Below are positions 49,496 through 60,181 of a stretch of DNA of 64,000 nucleotides, piece by piece. Position numbers and translations under genes: made by a program. The notes beneath the pieces are model-generated. The model had not been told where the DNA came from. It ran no database searches and saw only the letters and a list, made by a program, of their open reading frames with translations. Each line of letters opens with the position of its first letter. The stretch's first letter is position 1. Origin of the DNA: Trichomonas tenax (Eukaryota; Parabasalia; Trichomonadida; Trichomonadidae). Location: positions 1 through 64,000 of the forward strand of contig JALKBU010000163.1 of assembly GCA_023091735.1 (NCBI GenBank), written 5' to 3'.

Positions 49496-49810
49496 ATGAG
49501 CACTAAAGCATTGATAGAATCATGGAACAACGGTTGGCTCGCTTCAATTTCAGAGCCATACAAGGACGAAAATAACAACACATGGCTCGATGTCAAGTTT
49601 TCACAACCAACAAACACAAAACCAATTCCAACACACTTCGTTTCTGTCAGATTTCGCTTAGAAGACGGAAAACCAGTAACATATCTCGTAGAGTGCGATA
49701 AAACAGAGAAAGAAGTTTCATATCCAATAACAGACGCAACACTTAAAATGTATTTAAGAATCAAGTCAAAAGGCGGTGCTTGCGCACAAGCTCTCGGACT
49801 TATCGAGTAA
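49496..49810 (+). CDS. Hypothetical protein, 104 residues
   Basis: Start at ATG 49496, just after TTATTATTTTTCG; the earlier ATG 49334 is rejected because of the promoter motifs in between. A beta-rich small domain: LIESWNNGWLASISEPYKDE, then NTWLDVKFSQPTN, VSVRFRLEDGKPVTYLVECD and KMYLRIKSKGGACAQALGL. The alternation of hydrophobic strands suggests a small barrel or sandwich. There is no membrane segment. The family is not recognised. Codon use is typical of expressed genes here. Confidence 0.65.
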   Translation: MSTKALIESWNNGWLASISEPYKDENNNTWLDVKFSQPTNTKPIPTHFVSVRFRLEDGKPVTYLVECDKTEKEVSYPITDATLKMYLRIKSKGGACAQALGLIE

Positions 49811-50011
49811 ACTGTAAGATTGTTTTTGATAAATACAAAATAATATTAATATCAATATTGCATAAATAAGTCAATCAATTACGTTCAAGCCAAATATGAT
49901 ATATTCAAACTATTAGGTTTGGAAATGAAAAAATATTTTTATATAGAATTAAAAATTAAGAGATTTTTAAGATTTGTTTTAATTGCAAATCATTAGATTT
50001 TGTCAAAAATG

Positions 50012-50317
50012 TGTAGGGTATAATAAAAAGTCACAAAAAAGTGACTTGTTTACATGACAGTTATAAATATGTTTTGACATGTAAAATCTGTCATTTTAAC
50101 AAAGGGTGTTCTATTAAGCTTGCTAGACTCTCTAACAAGCTTATTAGACGCTCTAGCAAGCTTGATAGATTCTCTAATAAGATTTTCAAGTGCTATAACA
50201 AGTTTAATTGAACTTTATAAATACAGATTCTAATTAGCTAAACAATTTTACATGTCAAAATGAAATACATTGCCATGTAAACACATTACTTTTCGTGACT
50301 CTTTATTACACCCAACA
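50012..50317. mobile_element. Inverted-repeat element with internal tandem repeat
   Basis: Arms 50012-50056 and 50274-50317 pair at about 80 percent; the ends read TGT(A/T)GGGT(A/G)TAATAAA. Identical 10-base AGATTTTGTC copies lie at 49995-50004 and directly after the right end at 50318-50327, a possible target duplication of the Mutator-like size. Inside lie three TTACATGWCA motifs and four 21-base tandem repeats. No protein is encoded. It forms part of the upstream region of the importin-beta-like gene. Confidence 0.6.
50116..50199 (+). repeat. Four 21-base tandem repeats
   Basis: Units start at 50116, 50137, 50158 and 50179 with exact 21-base period: aagcttgctagactctctaa and degenerate relatives (aagcttattagacgctctag, and so on). 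A partial fifth unit follows at 50200. It sits in the centre of the inverted-repeat element. Confidence 0.85.
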
Positions 50318-50396
50318 AGATTTTGTCTAAAGTGAATGAGCATTGCTCAAAGTCACAAAAGTGACTGATTTTGAAAAGTGACATCTGTTTTTAGAA

Positions 50397-52994
50397 ATGG
50401 ATCCGCAACGATTGGCTGAGCTGAGAGCTGCGATTAATGGCCTAAACGATGCGGATCCATACATTAGAGAGAAAAATCTAAACACATGTCGCGATTTTCA
50501 AAGGCCACAAAAATTCGATTTTGCAACTTTTTGTCAATTGACTAGTTCGTCTTCTCATCTAAATGAAAGAATTTTCGGATATACAACGATTACATATTTA
50601 ATAAAAGATAAGTCAAATGAAATGTCTGTGCAGTTGAAATTGAATCTCGCTTCAGCATTTCCATTTGAGAGCGAAAAAGATTTACAGGATGATACATTAC
50701 TTCCTACCATCGCTCGTGCAGCGGCTGCCTACCTTGCTTATGTTGCAACAAATGAAATCATTCAAAATTTCTTCAACAAATACATGGAAAAATGCCTTAA
50801 ATTCGTTACATACATATTTTCAGAAATGGTTGCTTTTATTTTTCCAAAAGAATTTCCACGATCACGTTCAGACGTGTTTAAATATTTCAATGATGTCCAA
50901 ATTCCATCTCTTATATATAAATTACTATTTGAGCCACTCAAAAACAGTCCTATAGGCTCTGATGACTTCAGTTTTTATTTATTTTTATTAGCTGAAATTC
51001 ATCAAAATGCTCCAGCAATTATCGAGAAAAATCTAACTAACGACAATATAGTTAACATGTACTTTGATTTGATACCATTATTATGGCAGCCAATCGATAA
51101 TTCAATTGTTCCAATATTTGAAACTTTATTAGAAAGCGACCAATGCCCTGCTCACTTTATAACACACATATTAGACACCGTTAATAGCATTATTTCGAAT
51201 TTTATTGTATTATTTATTTTCGATACGTCAATTGATTCAGAAAGTTTCAACGGAACGCTTCAAGCATTCCATATTCGTCTGCGCTTGATACCAATTCTTA
51301 TGCTGAAAGTTAATCCACGAGATTTATTGGATCTTTTGTTTTTATGTGGAGATATTTTGGAGTCAATTGCTCCTTCAGTTCTTCTTGAAACAGCAACATC
51401 ATTGTGCACAGTTTTTAAGACATATTCAGTTTCATCATCAAAGGATTTCCTCCGCAACTGCAAAGACGCAAGATTGAGAATATTTGATGTTTGCATGGCC
51501 CAATTAATCCATCCAATGGAAAATTTACCAGGAAAGCGTTACGACGATTCATGGACACAACAGCAACTCACACAGGCTCTCAATGAAGTTATTAAGTGCA
51601 TCACAGAACTCTATGACTTTGAGGAAATCATTCCAATACTTTTCACAGCGTTATCAAGCGATATGGGCAAAGTTCGCGGATTCCAGGTGATGTTAAAGAC
51701 TTTGACATTTGTTCTTGTTACAGAAAGAACAGTTTCAAAGCATATCGGCCAATTATGCGTTCAAGTAACAATTGACTTGTTGAGCTCCATAAATATGTAT
51801 GAGTCAAAGATACAATCCAAAATATGTCAGTTCTTGAACAAATTAATTCCATATATGGTTTTCACAGAATACAAAGAAGATGATTTCTTCCAAGAACTTA
51901 TTGATTTATTAATCGAAGCTAAACCAGTATGCTTGGATCCATTCTCTCAGTACGTTATGCTGTTTACAGATAGATTCAAGAACATCACTCTTCCTTTAGA
52001 AAAGCTTCAAAGCATTCCACAAAAACATCCAGTTTTCACACCAGCAAACAAAATCATTGCAAAGTTTGTAGATCAAACACCAAACTCGGCAGATACAACA
52101 ATAGAGAAAGCAATAGCAGAACTAGAATGGCTTGCTAAAGGAATTGATGCACATGACACACAACATTTAAAGAGATTAACAACAGAAGTTAATCGATCAT
52201 TGGGAATCATTGCTTCACTAAATGTTTCTGAAAGTGAATTTGACGTTTCGAAATTGTGCAATCTTCTTGTGCAGTGCTCAAATACATTAGTCAAGATATC
52301 AGACAACAACAGCAAAGAGACAATTGTCGGTCAAGTAATTGGTGCGGTAACGCAATTAAGTTCATCACTCACGCATATGTTGAAACTTGTTCCTTTACAA
52401 CTAGTCAATGCTTTAAGAGATCTCCACAGCCCCACTGTATACAAGACATGTTCCGTTGTGTGGCTGAAGAAGATTGGTGTTCCTCTTCTCACGCAGTTGT
52501 ATGCTGTTAACTCGGAAATCATCAAAGAAGTTGCAAGCCAAATTTGTTATTATTTCCAAGAGATGTTTGTTGTTATGGACTTATCACCAAATGGGCAGAG
52601 TGTGAAGAAGAAAGTAGCAATGATGCTGTGCGAGTTATGTGAAATGATATCAAACAAACAGGCAACACAAGTCTTAAAGTGTTGTCTTTTGATTAATGAT
52701 CTCGGCGTATTTTCTTCTGTCGTCTCAGCGATATCAAAGAAAGATTTCGAAGTTTTATTCGACTTGTGGAAAGTCTTATTGTCTAAGAAAGACCAGCAAT
52801 CGTATGAGAAAATCGCCGAAATTTTGTACAAATATTTAACAATGTCTGGTGGAATGAATGTTTCAATTTTTGCAACATTACCTGGTGTATCAAAGGAATC
52901 ATTCGAACAACTCAAGTCCAGGATATCACAGGCATCGTCTGCTAAAAGCAGAAGACGAATATTCAGAACTTTCATTCAAGCTGTTAATATATAA
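50397..52994 (+). CDS. Importin-beta/exportin family protein
   Basis: 865 residues. Begins MDPQRLAELRAAINGLNDAD, then a first HEAT repeat with the look of an importin-beta N-terminal domain (FGYTTITYLIKDKSNEMSVQ, PTIARAAAAYLAYVAT). The remainder is continuous HEAT-type helical pairs. The overall arrangement is nearest to the transportin-3/importin-13/exportin group. Such proteins bind Ran-GTP and carry tRNA, SR proteins or other cargo through the nuclear pore; the cargo here is unknown. AAAGTGACATC lies 15-25 bases upstream. Confidence 0.8.
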   Translation: MDPQRLAELRAAINGLNDADPYIREKNLNTCRDFQRPQKFDFATFCQLTSSSSHLNERIFGYTTITYLIKDKSNEMSVQLKLNLASAFPFESEKDLQDDTLLPTIARAAAAYLAYVATNEIIQNFFNKYMEKCLKFVTYIFSEMVAFIFPKEFPRSRSDVFKYFNDVQIPSLIYKLLFEPLKNSPIGSDDFSFYLFLLAEIHQNAPAIIEKNLTNDNIVNMYFDLIPLLWQPIDNSIVPIFETLLESDQCPAHFITHILDTVNSIISNFIVLFIFDTSIDSESFNGTLQAFHIRLRLIPILMLKVNPRDLLDLLFLCGDILESIAPSVLLETATSLCTVFKTYSVSSSKDFLRNCKDARLRIFDVCMAQLIHPMENLPGKRYDDSWTQQQLTQALNEVIKCITELYDFEEIIPILFTALSSDMGKVRGFQVMLKTLTFVLVTERTVSKHIGQLCVQVTIDLLSSINMYESKIQSKICQFLNKLIPYMVFTEYKEDDFFQELIDLLIEAKPVCLDPFSQYVMLFTDRFKNITLPLEKLQSIPQKHPVFTPANKIIAKFVDQTPNSADTTIEKAIAELEWLAKGIDAHDTQHLKRLTTEVNRSLGIIASLNVSESEFDVSKLCNLLVQCSNTLVKISDNNSKETIVGQVIGAVTQLSSSLTHMLKLVPLQLVNALRDLHSPTVYKTCSVVWLKKIGVPLLTQLYAVNSEIIKEVASQICYYFQEMFVVMDLSPNGQSVKKKVAMMLCELCEMISNKQATQVLKCCLLINDLGVFSSVVSAISKKDFEVLFDLWKVLLSKKDQQSYEKIAEILYKYLTMSGGMNVSIFATLPGVSKESFEQLKSRISQASSAKSRRRIFRTFIQAVNI

Positions 52995-53010
52995 AAATTT
53001 GTTCGAATTG

Positions 53011-53053
53011 TCACTTTTCGTGATGTGTTGATTGATTTTTTCATTTTTTCATT
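53011..53053 (+). promoter_or_regulatory. Two initiator-like runs before DNA polymerase
   Basis: TCACTTTTC (53011) and TCATTTTTTCATT (53041-53053) follow the stop of the previous gene by only 17 and 47 bases. The second fits the TCAYTWYTCATT initiator almost exactly and ends one base before ATG 53055, which fixes the start. Confidence 0.6.
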
Positions 53054-53054
53054 G

Positions 53055-55154
53055 ATGGAAGATTATAATGTTCTCTTTAAGATGGCTTTTCCCGAATGGT
53101 GCGGTCCTATTCCTCCTCTTCCTGAGACACTCAATCTGAATGATTCACAAGACTTTAATTTGCAAGATCAAGTTTCTGAGGATGAGGAAAACGAAAAAAT
53201 CGAACAAAATCAAGATGATGAACCTCCACAACAGAATTTCCTCAGTAGTTCTGATGACTCTGAACTTAATGAAAACTTAATTGAAGAATCTCATGAGTTT
53301 TTAACTGACAATGAAAACACACATCAAGATGATGAAGCCCATACTGACAACACAAATGCATCTGATGCAATCAATGATTTTGGTGAAAATTCAAAAATGA
53401 TTGATGAATCTCATGAATTTTTAGAAGAAACAGAGGAAATGACTCAAAATCAAGATGAAGTCACTCATGATATTCCTGTTTCCGAAGATTACAATGAAGA
53501 ATTACAAAATTATTCAGAATCGAATGATGTTGAAGTGTATTTGTGGGAGATAATAAGTGAAAATGGATCAAAAAACATTTGCTTTGGAAAACAGAGGCTC
53601 ACTAAGCAATTTCCACAGAGAATCAACGAGATAAAAATCCATCGAAAAGATGGTGGATCTTTCATATCTGAAGCCAATGATGATCGATTCATCAATGCAA
53701 TTAATATCATTCCTAATGTCACATGGGCATTCTCATTGGATCCAAAGATTGCCGAGAATTATATAGTGATTGATCCTTTTGTTCTTGAATGGTTGTTAAA
53801 CACAGAGTCATTTGAAGAATGTGATGCATTGATGCCATTGAACAAGTTACAAAATCTTTCAGAAGACAACTTAATAAACGACTTAATTGATAGATCAATT
53901 ATCTTATTGGAAGCAATCAAGAAGGAGAACTTATATGACTGGTACATGAACACAGAACTTCCACATCTTCGTGTCATGGGTCAAATCCATCAAAGAGCAT
54001 TCATGTTAGATATTCCAGCAATTAAAATGGAGAAATTAAGGATCAAGAACGAGCAAAAGATCGCTTCATCACAGATCTTCGAAATGAGTGGTGAAAAGTT
54101 CAACATTTTGAGTCCATTTGAAGTCAGTAATATTTTATATGACAAAATGAAACTCGGATCGAAAAATATTTTGACAGATTCAAAGATCGACAGCAGACAT
54201 AGAACAACACATCATAGAGAGTTTGCACCAACGAACTTAGCAGCTCTTGATGCAATCAATCATCCAATAGTTGGTTTGATCAAGAAGTTCCGATCATTGA
54301 ATAAACTCGCATCAAATTGGCTCTCTTTTGATGAAAAAGCAGATATAGATGGTTATCTACATCCATGGCTCTTAATATGCTCAACAGCAACAGGAAGAAT
54401 ATCAACAGTTAATCCAAATCTCCAAAATATTCCAACAGTTGATGATGACTTGAATATTAGGAAATTCTTCAAACCTCCTACGAAACAGACACTTTTAAGT
54501 GTCGATTATTCACAGTTGGAACTTCGCATTCTTGCTCATTTCAGTTGCGATACACAACTTGTTTCTCTCTGCAAAATGAAGGATGCTGACATTCACACAA
54601 TGATTGCGCGTCAGCTTTTTTCAACTTCATCAACAACACCTCAAATGCGTGATGAAGCAAAGACAGCTGTGTATGCGACAATATACGGCAAAAGATGGGG
54701 ATCTGACAAATACTCACAAATGACAAATGTTCTTGAAACATTCCCAGGAATAAATACTTTCATCAAAAGAACACTGAAACAGGCAAAAGCAGATAAACAA
54801 GTAAAAACAATATCTGGCAAAATACGAAAGCTTCCAAACCTTGATGCGAAAGGAAGCGACATGAGAAGAGATGAAAGAATTGCCGTGAACACAATCATCC
54901 AAGGAAGTGCTGCAGATTTTGTCAAATACGCTCTTCTAAAAGTGATGAAAGACACAGAATTAGTTCCAATCCTTCAACTCCATGACGAATGGCTTTTCGA
55001 AACAGATGAAATTCCCGGCACAACTGAATTCTACAATTTGATTGATTCATTAAAGAAAGCTGCTGAATGTGCTGAAGAATTCGGATTCAAAGTTCCAATT
55101 CCTGTCAAAATAGCAGCAGGACCTTCATTTGGAGAACTTTCTGCAAATTGGTAA
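53055..55154 (+). CDS. Family A DNA polymerase, POLN/POLQ-like
   Basis: 699 residues. Residues 20-170 are very acidic and probably disordered. The region about 170-330 lacks recognisable 3-5 exonuclease carboxylates. The polymerase domain has SNPLQ-type TVNPNLQNIPT, motif A DYSQLELR (about 483), O-helix RDEAKTAVYATIYG (about 530-543) and motif C LQLHDEW (about 640). The residue equivalent to E. coli Pol I Phe762 is Tyr, as in Pol theta and Pol nu. The helicase domain of Pol theta is absent. Trichomonads have no mitochondrial genome, so a nuclear repair or translesion role is likely. It starts 60 bases after the previous stop. Confidence 0.92.
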   Translation: MEDYNVLFKMAFPEWCGPIPPLPETLNLNDSQDFNLQDQVSEDEENEKIEQNQDDEPPQQNFLSSSDDSELNENLIEESHEFLTDNENTHQDDEAHTDNTNASDAINDFGENSKMIDESHEFLEETEEMTQNQDEVTHDIPVSEDYNEELQNYSESNDVEVYLWEIISENGSKNICFGKQRLTKQFPQRINEIKIHRKDGGSFISEANDDRFINAINIIPNVTWAFSLDPKIAENYIVIDPFVLEWLLNTESFEECDALMPLNKLQNLSEDNLINDLIDRSIILLEAIKKENLYDWYMNTELPHLRVMGQIHQRAFMLDIPAIKMEKLRIKNEQKIASSQIFEMSGEKFNILSPFEVSNILYDKMKLGSKNILTDSKIDSRHRTTHHREFAPTNLAALDAINHPIVGLIKKFRSLNKLASNWLSFDEKADIDGYLHPWLLICSTATGRISTVNPNLQNIPTVDDDLNIRKFFKPPTKQTLLSVDYSQLELRILAHFSCDTQLVSLCKMKDADIHTMIARQLFSTSSTTPQMRDEAKTAVYATIYGKRWGSDKYSQMTNVLETFPGINTFIKRTLKQAKADKQVKTISGKIRKLPNLDAKGSDMRRDERIAVNTIIQGSAADFVKYALLKVMKDTELVPILQLHDEWLFETDEIPGTTEFYNLIDSLKKAAECAEEFGFKVPIPVKIAAGPSFGELSANW

Positions 55155-55218
55155 CAAAAAAAATTTATATTTGCATTTAGGTATGAATCAACAAAAAAAA
55201 TAAATATTATGATATTTC

Positions 55219-56076
55219 TTAAACCTGGTTATTGTTATCTGGCTTTGAGCGTGACTTGTTGAGAGCTTCGACGATTTTGACAGCAAGACTCTTCTTGAGA
55301 TCTTCCTCCATGTTGCCGCCGACATCTGTGTCTCTGTAGTACTTCCAAATACCGAGAACGAGATAGAAATGGTTCGCACAGGAGAGCCCCAAAGCGACTG
55401 TTGTCAATATACCTAGAATTCCAACAAACCAATTTCCATTCAAGAACAAATTCAAAGTTGTGATTAATCCAACACTTCCACTGCTGTCGAGTCCGAGTGC
55501 AAGGATCGCTTCGAAGAGTGTGGCAGCAGACAAACAGATGAGAACTTTGAGATAAGCGAATGTCGAGGGTTCAATTTTCATAACTCTGTAAACAGCGAGA
55601 CCAGCAAGATCTAACGCAAGAGGGACGATAACTACGACATAGAGAGTTGAGAGAACGATCTTTGTACCTGGAGAATTGACAGCATCGCCAGCTTGAAGCA
55701 AACATAGGCAACTGAGCCAGTTAACTGCGAAAGCGACACACATTAAGCACCATCCGAACATTGCCTCGTTAACGAACGAATGAAGAAGCGGAGGAACTTC
55801 TTCTATATCGAAATGAACGAGTGGATAAAATGCAGGCCAATTTGGTGGATTTTCGACATACCCTGTCTCTTGGGCGACAGCCAATTGCGTGACTTGTGCG
55901 TTGATTCGTGATTCAAGGATGTTTAAGCGCTTTTCGTATTCTCTTATCGCGATATCGTCCTCATCTTCCTGCAGATTTAAGGCAATGGGAGAAGGGGACG
56001 AATTGACGCGCGCTGGCGATGGGGTTTCTGGGACATCGTCAAATGGTGAATAATTATCTAATGGATTATCACCCAT
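55219..56076 (-). CDS. Secretory carrier membrane protein (SCAMP)
   Basis: 285 residues. The cytoplasmic N-terminus has an NPL/SPF motif (MGDNPLDNYSPFDD, a weak match to the EH-binding NPF), then a predicted coiled coil (about 45-72). Next is NWPAFYPLVHFDIEEVP, the W-P...dI.E-P signature before the first membrane helix. Four membrane helices lie at about 108-128, 139-161, 172-194 and 212-236. The E-peptide-like loop is altered. SCAMPs act in post-Golgi recycling and endocytosis. The basic C-terminal tail ends in KSRSKPDNNNQV. Confidence 0.88.
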   Translation of the reverse strand: MGDNPLDNYSPFDDVPETPSPARVNSSPSPIALNLQEDEDDIAIREYEKRLNILESRINAQVTQLAVAQETGYVENPPNWPAFYPLVHFDIEEVPPLLHSFVNEAMFGWCLMCVAFAVNWLSCLCLLQAGDAVNSPGTKIVLSTLYVVVIVPLALDLAGLAVYRVMKIEPSTFAYLKVLICLSAATLFEAILALGLDSSGSVGLITTLNLFLNGNWFVGILGILTTVALGLSCANHFYLVLGIWKYYRDTDVGGNMEEDLKKSLAVKIVEALNKSRSKPDNNNQV

Positions 56077-56282
56077 TTGTCACTTTTTGAAATTTTTCAA
56101 TAATCGCTCCGTTCTTTTTTCTTTTTCTGTTTTCCAAATTGAATATTTTTAAAGAAACTTTGTCTGTAGCATACATTAACTATGATGATAACATATTTAT
56201 TGTTTTATATAATAAATATTGTTTAGTTGTGGAATTATTGTTGATGAAAGATTTTTTAAAATAATAAGGTTAAATCATTGAG

Positions 56283-57590
56283 ATGTTCTATTTTGGAAAT
56301 AACCATCCTTTATTATATCAGGGATATTTTACTTGGAAAGCAGAAAAACATACTGCGTGGAAACCTTGTATTTTGATTTATATTGAGCAAAGCGACTTTG
56401 GAAAAGTTTATACAAGAACTCCAATTCCCAATGTCATAATGAAATTCTTATTGCCTTTTCAGGTCTATTTTATTCATATTTATCACCTTTTCTAAATCAT
56501 ATTTAATTTCTTTTGTTATGTTAGCATCAAATTCCTATTTTGATCCAAAGATACAATTTTTATTGGTATTGACACATATCATTTGGTGAAGAGTCATTTG
56601 ATAATTGCGATCGTCTCACAACATAAAAGTTATTCCAGTTAAGTTTATGAGTTGCAATAATTTTACAAAATTAATTTTCTAGAAAGCATTGATGAAATTT
56701 AGTATTAACAATATGCAAAAATTTAGAATTTTAGTATTTCTGCAATTTGGAATTTGTTTTGCTAAAAAAATTAGAAAATGAGGTTTTCAATATGAGAACT
56801 TAAACTTATAAAATTAGAATTGACTGCATTCCAAAGAATGACCAAGATTGCGTGTTTACAGGGAATACTAATGATCAAGATTCCCCAAGTGATGAAACTT
56901 TCATAAAATATACACATCTAATGTTTCATGAGTGTTTATTGCTCAATGGATATTTTCGTAATATTTCTAACTTACAAAAACTGACATTAGAAGAAGGAAT
57001 GGAATTAAATGGTCCTCAATCTCACAAATGTATTCAACAAATTGCTATTAATGTTGCTGTTTGTTTTAGAAGAGAAAATAATCATATAATACATTATTAA
57101 AATTTTATCACTTTATTTCAGGCGCCTTAACGAGGTATAAGATCCTTAGGATCAAGAGAAGACGAAGTGCACTAATGAGTACATGCAAATTTATTCTTTA
57201 ATAGTAAAGCTGTGCAGTACAGCACAGGATGTGGGGCGTTTTATCAATGCTTTGCTCTGATTGATATAACTATTTGTAAAGATTTAGACATCCCAATTGA
57301 TTACTTTTATGAAGTTCCACAACAGAATATCAACGAACCAGAGATTGCATTCATCAAATAGCTATTAATGTTACTGTTGGTTGGAATTATCAAGACCAAG
57401 AATTTTGTGGATTTCAATTTGAACGTCTTCGGTGTGTTCAAGATGAAACATTCTACCATAAACCAGTTCCGGCTCCCATTACTATCTCTAGTTCAATTTT
57501 CACATCACTCTGTTCTATTCTATCAAATATTTGGTGAGATATCTATTTATATTTCACAGATGTAATTGACTTAAACTAATCAACAACTAT
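56283..57590 (+). pseudogene. Decayed gene with internal repeats, unknown
   Basis: Several short plus-strand open pieces lie in series: 56283-56495, about 56852-57100 and 57230-57590, in different frames and separated by stops. A repeated unit is visible: KCIQQIAINVAVCF near 57030-57070 and DCIHQIAINVTVGW near 57336-57380, with an intervening GCGAFYQCFALIDIT stretch reminiscent of beta-helix turns. There is no signal peptide. It is probably a relic of a repeat-bearing surface or secreted protein; identity is open. Confidence 0.4.
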
Positions 57591-58810
57591 ATGAGATTTC
57601 ATAATTCATTATATAATTGATAATTGATGTGTCACTTGAGCCTCAATATAATAATATATGTTTTATGTTGAATGCAGCCTATAAATTGTAATTCCTGCTT
57701 CATCAACTATATATAGTATCCCGCCACACCATAGCATCAGGACAATCATGATAACCAGTCAAATTCTATTGATATATATATAAGTATATGAAAGTATAAT
57801 GCCACAGTTTGATAAAACAGAGTTGCCCGTTTAATAAAATTAATCAAATTTAGAAAATCATCTGCTAGTAAGACCAATATAAAGAATAATTTGATAATTT
57901 AAGAATGTCAATATATTATGTTTATGGCAAAGGAACTAATATGTTAATCGAAATGAAGTTTCTGAGTCCTGCACAAGTTGAATAATTTTTTTAATTTACA
58001 AAATGGTACTCAGAGAATATCATGGAAATTAATTTAAGATAAGTGAATTTAAAATAGATAGCAATACATTATGAAGTACTGACTCCTAAAATTCTATTGC
58101 TTTATTTATTAATTCAACAAAGAGCAAGATAAGTGAATTATCGACATCAGCAATGGTTAAATACACATTAATAGAAGAATCACAGGCTAATGAATAGCGC
58201 ACATTACAATTTCTCTATAGCCCTTTATTATATTAATAATCAAATTATTTCTTTGATATGTTTGCATTCTTTGGTCAAATTAATTTTATTTGAGATATAT
58301 TTTGGTATCATTTTTGTTCATAAAAATTCGGTAACTGTTTTAGAAAATCATGAATATCTCCTGATGATATCAATTTGAATCATTCTATTGAATGGCATAT
58401 TTACTACAAATGTACACTGTTTATAACTAAAATGAAATGGTTTCTCAAACACTTATAGATAGCGTGATATAGTCCTTTTTTAAGGGTTCTATAGTTGGAT
58501 TTAAGGAATAAAACGTCCCAGATTAAATACATCATATCTGATAAGATAATGAAGTAAAATTGATTCTTTATTTTACTCAGGAAAAACAGTCTAAATATTT
58601 TTTTACCAATTTTCAATGTAATTTTTTTGACAATTTCCCGAGATGTAAACTTCACAAATTAAGGAAGATGAACGATGAAGTGGTAAAAATTTACTCCATG
58701 AACACTGAATATCAGAGCACAATTTCGATATAAATCAGATATATACCGTATACAGAAACCATATCCATAATAAAACACCAAAAATTTTGGACGGTTTTTT
58801 CAAAAAAAAG
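57591..58810. other. 1.2-kb intergenic stretch
   Basis: AT-rich; short frames on both strands have no coding character. No repeat or RNA gene is recognised. The final 60 bases would hold the TBL1-like gene promoter. Confidence 0.5.
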
Positions 58811-60181
58811 ATGACTGTTTCTAGTGCTGAAATTAACATTCTCATTCAGAGGTATTTCCAGGAACTCGGGTATAGTCACTCCGCGTTCGCGTTCGGCTCT
58901 GAGTCGAAAATAAAGCAACATGAAGTCGCAAATCGCCAAATTCCCGCTGGATCATTGATTTATTTGATTCAGAAGGGAATTATGTTCGCGCAGATAGATT
59001 CTGCTGCACATGAAGCAGCTGAAAAGCCAGAAGAGCTCTTTGGCCATGAATTGAACTATTTACGAGCGAATTTCAGGCAATCAGTCGAAATTGCGGACGA
59101 AGTTTCCCAAAGCACAAGAAGAACCAAAGTCTACCACACGGATCAAGCAGAAATTCAGCCAAATATTTTATCTTATCATTCTTCATTAATGTTACACGGC
59201 CATTTTGCTCCTATTACTGTATCTGCGTGGAGCGAAGACGGCCTCAATCTGGCAACAGGATCGTGTGACGGCACTGTTGTCGTTTGGAGTTTCGATAAAA
59301 TTAATAAATCAGATTGCGTTGTTTCTGAGAAGACAATTTACTTAAATCCAAGTGAATCTGAAGAAGAAACTTCAGATATTACGGCTCTAAAATGGTCAAA
59401 AGACGTTTTAGCTGTTGGAACTTTCGATGGTTCTCTTTCGCTTTACAAAGATGAGAAAATGATCTGCCAGCTCATAGAACACAACACTCCAGTTATAGCA
59501 CTCGACTTTATTGGTGACGTTCTCGTTTCAGGATCTTTAGATGGAACGATTTTGGTTTCTAAAGATAACGCAATCTTAAATAAATACAAGCTTGATGACG
59601 GAGAACTTGCAGCTATTACACACATTGATGAAAATAAGATACTTGTCGCTTGTGGAAAAGCTGTATATTTGATTAATTCAGAAAGCAGTGATCCAACACA
59701 GTTGCTTACATCTCCAGAACCGATCCTTTGCATAGCCATCGACTCAAAGCGTGAAAATGTTGTAATTGCTGATTCTGATAAAACAACAACTTATTTCACA
59801 ATTGCTTCATCAGCTAAACGTGAAGATACAACTCCATCGCGTGGATGCTCACTTGCTTTCCTACAAAATGGCAACTATGTTGTTGGTTTAAGGACAGGAA
59901 CAATCAAAATCATGACTCCTGCAGGAGAACTTCATACATCATTCGAAATACACAAGGCAACACCACATTCTATTGCTGTTGATCCAAAGGGACGCTTCTT
60001 TGCAACTGCTTCTGCTGAAGGATTAATTTGTATTTTCGATATTGCTGCAGCAAACATTGCAACAGCATACCTCTCATCAGAGCCTGTTAATGGACTTTCA
60101 TGGGGACCAACAGGAAGATTACTTTGTATCAACCTCGATTCTGGTGCTGTTGCTGTTATTGATTTTGATCAGTTGTGCTAA
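58811..60181 (+). CDS. TBL1-like LisH-WD40 corepressor subunit
   Basis: 456 residues from ATG 58811; an earlier in-frame ATG at 58787 adds a Lys-rich stub and is less likely. The N-terminus, SSAEINILIQRYFQELGYSH followed by SAFAFGSES, is a close match to the LisH domain of TBL1/TBLR1 and yeast Sif2, including the oligomerising helix. A short F-box-like linker follows, then seven or eight WD40 blades (about 120-456; HGHFAPITVSAWSEDGLNLA, then TGSCDGTVVVWS). TBL1 proteins bridge SMRT/NCoR and HDAC3 to chromatin. Together with the Sds3-like gene it hints at corepressor machinery, though the two are not adjacent. Confidence 0.92.
   Translation: MTVSSAEINILIQRYFQELGYSHSAFAFGSESKIKQHEVANRQIPAGSLIYLIQKGIMFAQIDSAAHEAAEKPEELFGHELNYLRANFRQSVEIADEVSQSTRRTKVYHTDQAEIQPNILSYHSSLMLHGHFAPITVSAWSEDGLNLATGSCDGTVVVWSFDKINKSDCVVSEKTIYLNPSESEEETSDITALKWSKDVLAVGTFDGSLSLYKDEKMICQLIEHNTPVIALDFIGDVLVSGSLDGTILVSKDNAILNKYKLDDGELAAITHIDENKILVACGKAVYLINSESSDPTQLLTSPEPILCIAIDSKRENVVIADSDKTTTYFTIASSAKREDTTPSRGCSLAFLQNGNYVVGLRTGTIKIMTPAGELHTSFEIHKATPHSIAVDPKGRFFATASAEGLICIFDIAAANIATAYLSSEPVNGLSWGPTGRLLCINLDSGAVAVIDFDQLC

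Noticed and set aside
58404..58655. 83-codon minus-strand frame as a gene
   Set aside because: Composition equals that of the AT-rich spacer, with no initiator and no recognisable feature.
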